Positions 58,888 to 64,000 of a stretch of 64,000 bases of DNA are shown here, piece by piece (position 1 is the stretch's first letter; every line of letters starts with the position of its first letter). The notes below the pieces were generated by a model. That model was given only the letters and a program-made list of their open reading frames with translations, had not been told where the DNA came from and made no database searches. Source of the DNA: Kumtagia sp963839725 (GTDB lineage Bacteria; Pseudomonadota; Alphaproteobacteria; Rhizobiales; Rhizobiaceae); contig CAWIWT010000040.1 in NCBI GenBank assembly GCA_963839725.1, positions 44,709-108,708 on the forward strand, given 5' to 3'. The position numbers were made by a program, and so were the translations under genes.

Positions 58888-59087
58888 CGAACTCTCCGTA
58901 TGCCGCAAAGTCAAAGCTGCCGGCTTCCTCCGCCAGCGGTAACGAGATGTTGTCCAGGCTGCCACTGATGTGACCGCCAAAGCATCCACGATTTCCGGCT
59001 TGAAACGAGCGATGCAGTGCGCGGGCGCAAGGTGCCTCGCTGCTCGTCGTTAGCCGCGCCCAGCCGCCGAACCCATCGGCGATGCGA

Positions 59088-60428
59088 TCACGGTATGCCG
59101 CAGCTTGCCTCAAGCTTTTGCTCGGCGCTCAGGGCGATTGGGCCTTTGAGTTGAAGGTCGGCGAAGCGGCGGCGGATGAGGTAACAATTGGCGTCCGCTC
59201 CCTGGAATGCTTCGTCGGTCCAGAACCGTCTCTTGGCGCGCCAGTAGCCGATCTCGTCGAAAAAGGAGACGCCAAAGTAGTAGTCAGACGGGACGGAGCT
59301 GAAGAAACTCTCGTCGGGCGCAAAAGACCCGTCCGGCTGCAGAGAGTGGTCCAATGCCCAGCGCAGCATCGCACGCATCGCTTCGCGGGCGCGAGCGCGT
59401 TGGCCCTCGGTCATGTGAGGCCAGCCGTAACGAAATATTTTCACGACATCGTAGTTGTTGTGATTGTTTGAACTGAGCCCATAGCGCCATCCATAGGGAT
59501 AGGGCTCGTTTGCGATATCGAAGGTTGTCTCAATGATCTGTGGCCAGTGCTGGACATCGCCACGCAAGTAAGAGATCAGGTGAAACGTAATGCTGAGGTC
59601 TATGGTCCGGTAGAGGCGGTCCCCGACTTGGTACCAGGCGCCCCAATAGCCGGTGACAGGATCCTGCCACGCATCAAGAAACTGACGCATGTCCGCCCGA
59701 ATTTGGGTGATTCCGGCACCGTCCCGATCGCGCAGCAGCCCCTCCACCTGGTCCTCCAGGTACGCCTGCCAGTAGGCCTTGAAACCCAACTGCATGTAGC
59801 TGTCGCTTAGGCCATTCAGTTCGGAACGATGGTCGATCCCCTCCTGCGCAATATTCGAAACGAGAAGCGGCGCCAACAGGGCGAGCGCATCTTTGCTTGA
59901 GCGAATGTCTGGTAGGAGATTAAGGGCGTAGTTGGGCGTGGTGTCATTCTGGTGCAATTCCTGGAGTTTTAACGTGGTCGCTTCCAGTTTCATGAACATC
60001 GGTTCGAAGCAAGCGCCCCAACTCCCATCCACCGGCGACTGCTGCGCGACATAGCCTTGATCGTCATTTTCGAGGCTCGCTTCCAAATCGCGAATGCGGC
60101 GCTCGATTGCCTCGAAATCGGCGGTGTAGATGGCGCGCCACTTGGCTTCCAGAAAGATTTGGATGCTGCACTCGCGGCTGCGACGGGCGTTCTGATCGTC
60201 GGCGAGTCGCTTGCCGAGCGCGCGGACACGGCGCAGGGCATCTTCCCGGCGCTCTAGGGTCCCGGGATCGTACTTCGCCCATTCCTGGGCGAGGAGGGTC
60301 TTGGCGTCCGAACCGACCAGCAACTGGCTTTGCTCGCGCAAACGACGCACGGAGTCGGCAACATCCGCATCGGCGGACGAGACGCCAAGCGCGAAACTCG
60401 CCAATACGAACAGAAATGAACGCCACAT
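59088..60428 (-). CDS. Secreted protein of unknown function
   Basis: 446 residues with a signal peptide (MWRSFLFVLASFALGVSSAD). An N-terminal helical, charged part (VRRLREQSQLLVG to LEASLEND) is followed by a larger domain rich in Trp, Tyr and Asp (WQDPVTGYWGAWYQVGDRLY, DIANEPYPYGWRYGLSSNNH). Helical pairs with aromatic loops resemble alpha/alpha-toroid glycan-active enzymes, but no catalytic motif is certain. GGGAG precedes the ATG. No neighbours in the same operon. Confidence 0.7.
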   Translation of the reverse strand: MWRSFLFVLASFALGVSSADADVADSVRRLREQSQLLVGSDAKTLLAQEWAKYDPGTLERREDALRRVRALGKRLADDQNARRSRECSIQIFLEAKWRAIYTADFEAIERRIRDLEASLENDDQGYVAQQSPVDGSWGACFEPMFMKLEATTLKLQELHQNDTTPNYALNLLPDIRSSKDALALLAPLLVSNIAQEGIDHRSELNGLSDSYMQLGFKAYWQAYLEDQVEGLLRDRDGAGITQIRADMRQFLDAWQDPVTGYWGAWYQVGDRLYRTIDLSITFHLISYLRGDVQHWPQIIETTFDIANEPYPYGWRYGLSSNNHNNYDVVKIFRYGWPHMTEGQRARAREAMRAMLRWALDHSLQPDGSFAPDESFFSSVPSDYYFGVSFFDEIGYWRAKRRFWTDEAFQGADANCYLIRRRFADLQLKGPIALSAEQKLEASCGIP

Positions 60429-60719
60429 AGCAAGGCTCCCTCAGTTCGCTAAACTGCTCAGTCCCGAGATTCAGCCAGACGCCTCGCGCACCCACAAGGC
60501 GCCGCAAGACTGCACCAACGATCAGGTCCCATAGTCTTTCCAGCCGAAACTCGGAAGGACTTTAGGGCTCGGGATAGGGCGTGCCATCCTTGTGCACGAA
60601 CCGGCCGTCAGCGTTGGCGCTCATCATGTCGCTCGCGCGGGGGCTTGTCTTAGTTTGGAACGGAGACGAGTTTGTGGCGCAAGAGGTAGACATCTGACCC
60701 TGCGGGTGGCCATATTGTC
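60429..60719. other. Intergenic region with possible coding fragment
   Basis: The minus strand at about 60563-60630 reads MMSANADGRFVHKDGTPYPE and stops, possibly the end of a lost gene; too short to name. Confidence 0.3.
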
Positions 60720-61445
60720 GTGAGCGCCACGAAACTGTTGCTGATCTTGCCGCTGATAGCGGCCTTCGCCTACGTCTCTATTGTCGGCCTGATGTATTTT
60801 GCACAGCGCGCCCTCCTCTATCCCGGCGCCAGCGCGACACCTGCTCGAGAGCACGCGAGTTGGGGTGAGAACGTTTCCATCAAGACGCCCGATGGCGAGA
60901 CGCTTCATGGGCTCTACGGCAAGGGCGTATCCGGCAAGCCGTCGGTGCTGTTCTTTCTTGGAAACGCAGACCGGGTCAGCAACTACGGCTTCCTCGCCAA
61001 GGGGTTGGCCGAACGAGGCATTGGCCTGCTTGCGATTTCCTATCGCGGCTATCCGGGATCGACCGGCTCGCCGAGCGAAGGCGGGCTGCTGACCGATGGC
61101 ATCGCCGCGTTCGACTGGCTTTCGAGACGCTCCGAAGGCGGGATCGTTGTGCTCGGCCAGTCGCTGGGCAGTGGCGTCGCCGTCAACACGGCCGGGCAAA
61201 GGCCGGCTGTCGGCGTTATCCTTGTGTCTGCCTATCAATCGGTGTTGTCGCTTGCCCAGACGCACTACCCCTTCCTTCCAGTCGCGCGTTTCCTCAAGGA
61301 TTCCTTCCGCTCCGATCTCAAAATAGGGAAGGTCAGGCAGCCGAAACTGTTCATCCACGGCCGGCGGGACGACATCATTCCGCTGTCTGTCGGGCGAGGC
61401 GTTATATCGCACGGCTCCCGAGCCCAAGCAGATGCTGATCTATGA
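60720..61445 (+). pseudogene. Alpha/beta hydrolase, C-terminus replaced
   Basis: From a GTG: N-terminal membrane anchor (KLLLILPLIAAFAYVSIVG), then YFAQRALLYPGASA, nucleophile elbow VVLGQSLGSGVAVN near 142, and Asp in GRRDDIIPLSVG near 222. The frame shifts near 61395 and the family continues in another frame as TAPEPKQMLIYDGAG until about 61455. There methyltransferase sequence takes over, so the catalytic His (normally in a GxGH block) is missing. Non-functional as written. Confidence 0.78.
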
Positions 61446-61934
61446 TGGCGCGGGCATTTCCGCGTTCCCGTTTCCTTGGCTTCGACTATCACGGTGCCTC
61501 AATCGAGCGCGCGCGTGATGCGGCCGAGGAAGCCGGAGTGTCCGGCAATACGCGGTTTGAGGTCGCATCGGCCAAGACCTATCCAGGAACCTATGATCTT
61601 GTGGCCTTCTTCGACTGTCTGCACGACATGGGAGACCCGGAGGGGGCAGCTGTTCACGTCCACCAATCGCTCAAGCCAGACGGTACGTGGATGATCGTCG
61701 AGCCGTTCGCGCATGATTGCCTGTCGACCAATCTCAATCCTGTGGGAAGGGTCTACTATGCCGCTTACACCTTTGTTTGCACGCCGGCGTCCCTTTCACA
61801 GGAAGTCGGCCTTGGGCTTGGCGCGCAAGCTGGAGAGGCGCGGTTGCGGCAAGGTCGTTACGGGCGGTGGCTTTACGCGCTTCCGTCGCGCCGCCGAGAC
61901 GCCGTTCAATATGGTTCTAGAAGCGCGTCCCTGA
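61442..61934 (+). pseudogene. Class I SAM-dependent methyltransferase, N-terminus missing
   Basis: MARAFPRSRFLGFDYHGASI (motif after the SAM-binding GxGxG, which is lost), VAFFDCLHDMGDPEGAA near 62, DGTWMIVEPFAHDC near 90, then a frame change near 61850 to VVTGGGFTRFRRAAETPFNM. Homologues I recall are about 350 residues with a winged-helix N-terminus; here about 165 remain. The junction with the hydrolase gene lies in the shared stretch GATGGCGCGGGC. Confidence 0.78.
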
Positions 61935-62089
61935 AGTCGACCTCAAGTAAGTACAACAGGCTGCGTCTTCTAGATATCCGCCATAAGCGGACACCGATCC
62001 GGCCGATCGTAGGTCGCCAATTGTCCACATCCTGTGCCCTTGGGAGGTTACAACGCTCACGGTCGGCAAGATTGGTCGAAGGGAGATCG

Positions 62090-63248
62090 CTACGATCGAG
62101 ACCGGGCAGCGAGCGCAACTGTCGCGACCTCCCGCTCCAGCGCCGGTGGATAGTCGTGAAGGCCGGCCGGGACGCTTACGGCGCCACCAGTGAGTAGCCA
62201 AAGCAAGCCACGAATTATCACGGCGGAGAAGGGATCAAAACTATCGGAGCTCCCAAAGCCGCCAGTGAAGGCGATGTTGATGAGGCTGCCACGGTTGAGG
62301 AGGTAGAGCGTCCGGTCGCCGATCCCGTAGCGGTCGATGTGGTCCTTCATGGTCCGCCGGCTCGTGACGCTCCAGCCAGTCGACATCGATTTCGCGGTTG
62401 CTGTGGCCGACGTTGAAGACGACGGCGCCGTCGCGGCACAGGTTCAGCTCCGCTTCGCCCAAGACACCGTCGCGGCCCGTCGCAGTGACGATCACCTCTG
62501 CTTCGGCGAGCGCCGTGCTGAGGGGGGCCACACGGCAGCCGAAGTGCAGCGCCTCAAGCTGGCGGACGGGATCGCGTTCGGCCACGGTGACGATGGCGCC
62601 AAGGTCGCGCGCCCTTTCTGCGACGCCGCGCCCCACCGGTCCGAAGCCGACGACGAGGATCCTTCGGCCAAACAGCGAGAGACCCGTGATGCCCTCGAAG
62701 GCAGGCCAGGTCGCCTCGCCGACGTGGAAGCGGTTGTGGATCGCGTCCTTGAGCGCGATGCCGTTCCAGTCGAACACGGGGAAGGTTAGGTGCAGCGGCC
62801 TGATCCGGTGCAATCCGGTCGTCGTCGCCTCGAGTGCTCCGGCGACGGACGTGCCCGCGAGGGTGGCAGCTTCGATGAGCTCGCCGCCCATGTCGCAGAT
62901 TGCGTCGAGCGGCCCTGCGGCGAAGCGGCGAAGCGTTCCGTCATAGAGATCGCGCGGCTCGCGGCGTCCATCGAAGACCTCGACGCCATGGCGTGCCAGA
63001 TAGTCGACCACGCGAGGGTCGGTGCTGTCGGGATTGCAGGCGCCGACGCGCACGGACACGCCGGCCTCGACGAAGGGCATGAGGGTCAGGATTGTGTCGG
63101 GCAACAGGTGCATCCAGCCGGCGAGGCGCTTGCCGGAAAGATCGGTGCGGCGCACCTGCGCGGCAAAGTGCTCGCTGACGGGATGCGTGAAGCGGAGCCA
63201 TTCGAGGGCCGCCTCGATCTTCGCATCCGCGATGTGTGCCTCATCCAT
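62090..63248 (-). pseudogene. Adenosylhomocysteinase-like protein, single frameshift
   Basis: Starts MDEAHIADAKIEAALEWLRF. Rossmann NAD site SLFGRRILVVGFGPVGRGVA near 200 and TGRDGVLGEAELNLCRDGAV near 262; the frame is lost near 62355. Corrected, it runs to MKDHIDRYGIGDRTLYLLNR and beyond. Corrected length is about 386, short for a canonical SAH hydrolase (usually 430 or more). The substrate-binding N-terminal Asp/His pattern is diverged, so a relative with another role is possible. Lies next to a methyltransferase remnant. Confidence 0.75.
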
Positions 63249-63954
63249 GATTGTATCACTCCGCCTCGCCGCCCAGCCACCGAACAAACTCGTTGTTGTC
63301 CAGCGAGGCATGACTGATGAAGACCGTGTCTCGATCCATAGACGATCAGTTCCCTCCGGGTGGACAATACGCTGATTGGTTGCCGGAGCAACCGCGACTG
63401 ACCCCCGGCCAGGGCGTCTGCCGACGTCCGGCAATGGTCGATCAAAGGCGGTGCTCCGCGGCGGCATCCTGCCCACCGTGCTGACCCCGCGCGAGCGCAT
63501 CCACGTTGTGCGACTGCCGGTTCCTACGACATGGAGCAATCTTAGAAAGACGTTGGATCCCTCCTGCGAGCGGACCGCGTTTTCACACAGCCAGGGTCAG
63601 GACCAGTCGGTTCGCGCACGTTCGGTCTCTGCGCCAGGAGCCGACGCATAGCACCGAAGTATGGAACGTCTCGAATTGGGCTTGTTGTGTGGACGGCCCC
63701 CCCGTTGGCAAGGATCTAAATTTGAGATCTTGCCATTTCTGTCTGGTCTAGAGCGGCCATGTGTTCGGCCTTTGAGTGCGGCTGGGATCACCTGTGCCGC
63801 TGGCCATGATGCCTTTCGCGCGGATCGGGTCCCGACCAAAAGCACGCACTCAAAGTGCTACGGCCCAAAACTGGTTCTCCCGATCCGGTATCAACACGTT
63901 ATCGCGAACTGGCGGCTGCCATCTTCGCTGGATCGAGGCGGCATAGGTGGCTGC
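63249..63954. other. Non-coding region near right edge
   Basis: No supported gene. Contains the dispersed motif at 63631-63680, an imperfect inverted repeat around 63709-63740 (TGGCAAG...CTTGCCA), and CTTTGAGTGC near 63771 with its reverse near 63846. Confidence 0.5.
63631..63680 (+). repeat. Dispersed motif, family C
   Basis: GCGCCAGGAGCCGACGCATA followed by GCACCGAAGTATGGAACGTC matches the motif in both arms of the inverted duplication (1491-1540, 4089-4138). Confidence 0.65.
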
Positions 63955-64000
63955 ATGACAAGGCTAACCAACCTCAAGCCAGCGATCCGCACCCTGTCGA
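63955..64000 (+). CDS. Possible HNH endonuclease, only first 15 codons in window
   Basis: ATG followed by TRLTNLKPAIRTLS, which is reminiscent of the start of small phage-type HNH endonucleases in rhizobia (usually MxRLxxLKPRI...). Only 15 residues are visible, so this is a guess. Confidence 0.3.
   Translation, partial: MTRLTNLKPAIRTLS

Overview
The window looks like an accessory region of a GC-rich alphaproteobacterium of the order Rhizobiales, most like Mesorhizobium. This is an inference from gene content: a minC-minD-minE operon, DUF982, PRC-barrel and DUF1194 proteins, many ABC sugar importers, and IS110, IS630 and IS1182 elements. No tRNA, rRNA or CRISPR array was seen. The 5' edge cuts a pseudogene and the 3' edge cuts a gene that begins at about 63955.

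Layout. (1) 1-5645 is a large imperfect inverted duplication with a spacer of about 100 bp. Its arms carry a DUF3604 gene, decayed on the left and intact on the right, and a TPR/TolB-type gene broken in both arms by different lesions. (2) 4266-8893 is a minus-strand operon: parvulin-type foldase, HupE/UreJ membrane protein, an exported unknown protein and DUF3604. (3) 9.4-18 kb is a decayed zone: a truncated nicC-like monooxygenase, OsmC, two IS110 transposases, small hypothetical genes, and a scrambled Crp/RbsA mosaic. (4) 17.9-22.1 kb holds minCDE and a frameshifted class III adenylate cyclase. (5) 22-30 kb has short genes (VOC, a small metallopeptidase with a secreted partner, ABM monooxygenase, PRC-barrel, DUF982), fragments of ligD and of an SGNH hydrolase, and an IS630 abutted by an IS110.

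(6) 30.2-41.5 kb is a coherent sugar-acid locus. A divergent GntR/FCD regulator separates a minus-strand operon (substrate-binding protein, two permeases, ATPase, enolase-superfamily dehydratase, RraA-like protein) from a plus-strand row of three more enolase-superfamily enzymes. (7) 41.7-53.0 kb is a second, tightly overlapping minus-strand carbohydrate operon. It runs from a ribose-type ABC importer through a SorC regulator, aldo/keto reductase, GlpD-like dehydrogenase, DhnA-type aldolase and FGGY kinase to a GMC oxidoreductase. A 29-bp palindrome lies upstream of its first gene, and an IS1182 element lies beyond that. (8) 55-64 kb has single genes (PPOX-fold protein, LuxR regulator, DUF1194, SDR, a secreted orphan), then a hydrolase/methyltransferase chimera, a frameshifted adenosylhomocysteinase-like gene and the first codons of a possible HNH endonuclease.

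How the genes work together. Loci 6 and 7 each look like a complete import, regulation and catabolism unit for a carbohydrate whose identity cannot be read from sequence. Both place a strong RNA hairpin directly after the substrate-binding protein gene. Many otherwise full-length genes carry one or a few single-base frameshifts: cyclase, RraA, third dehydratase, GlpD, AKR, RbsA, RbsC and the SAHH-like gene. Read quality should be excluded before these are called pseudogenes.
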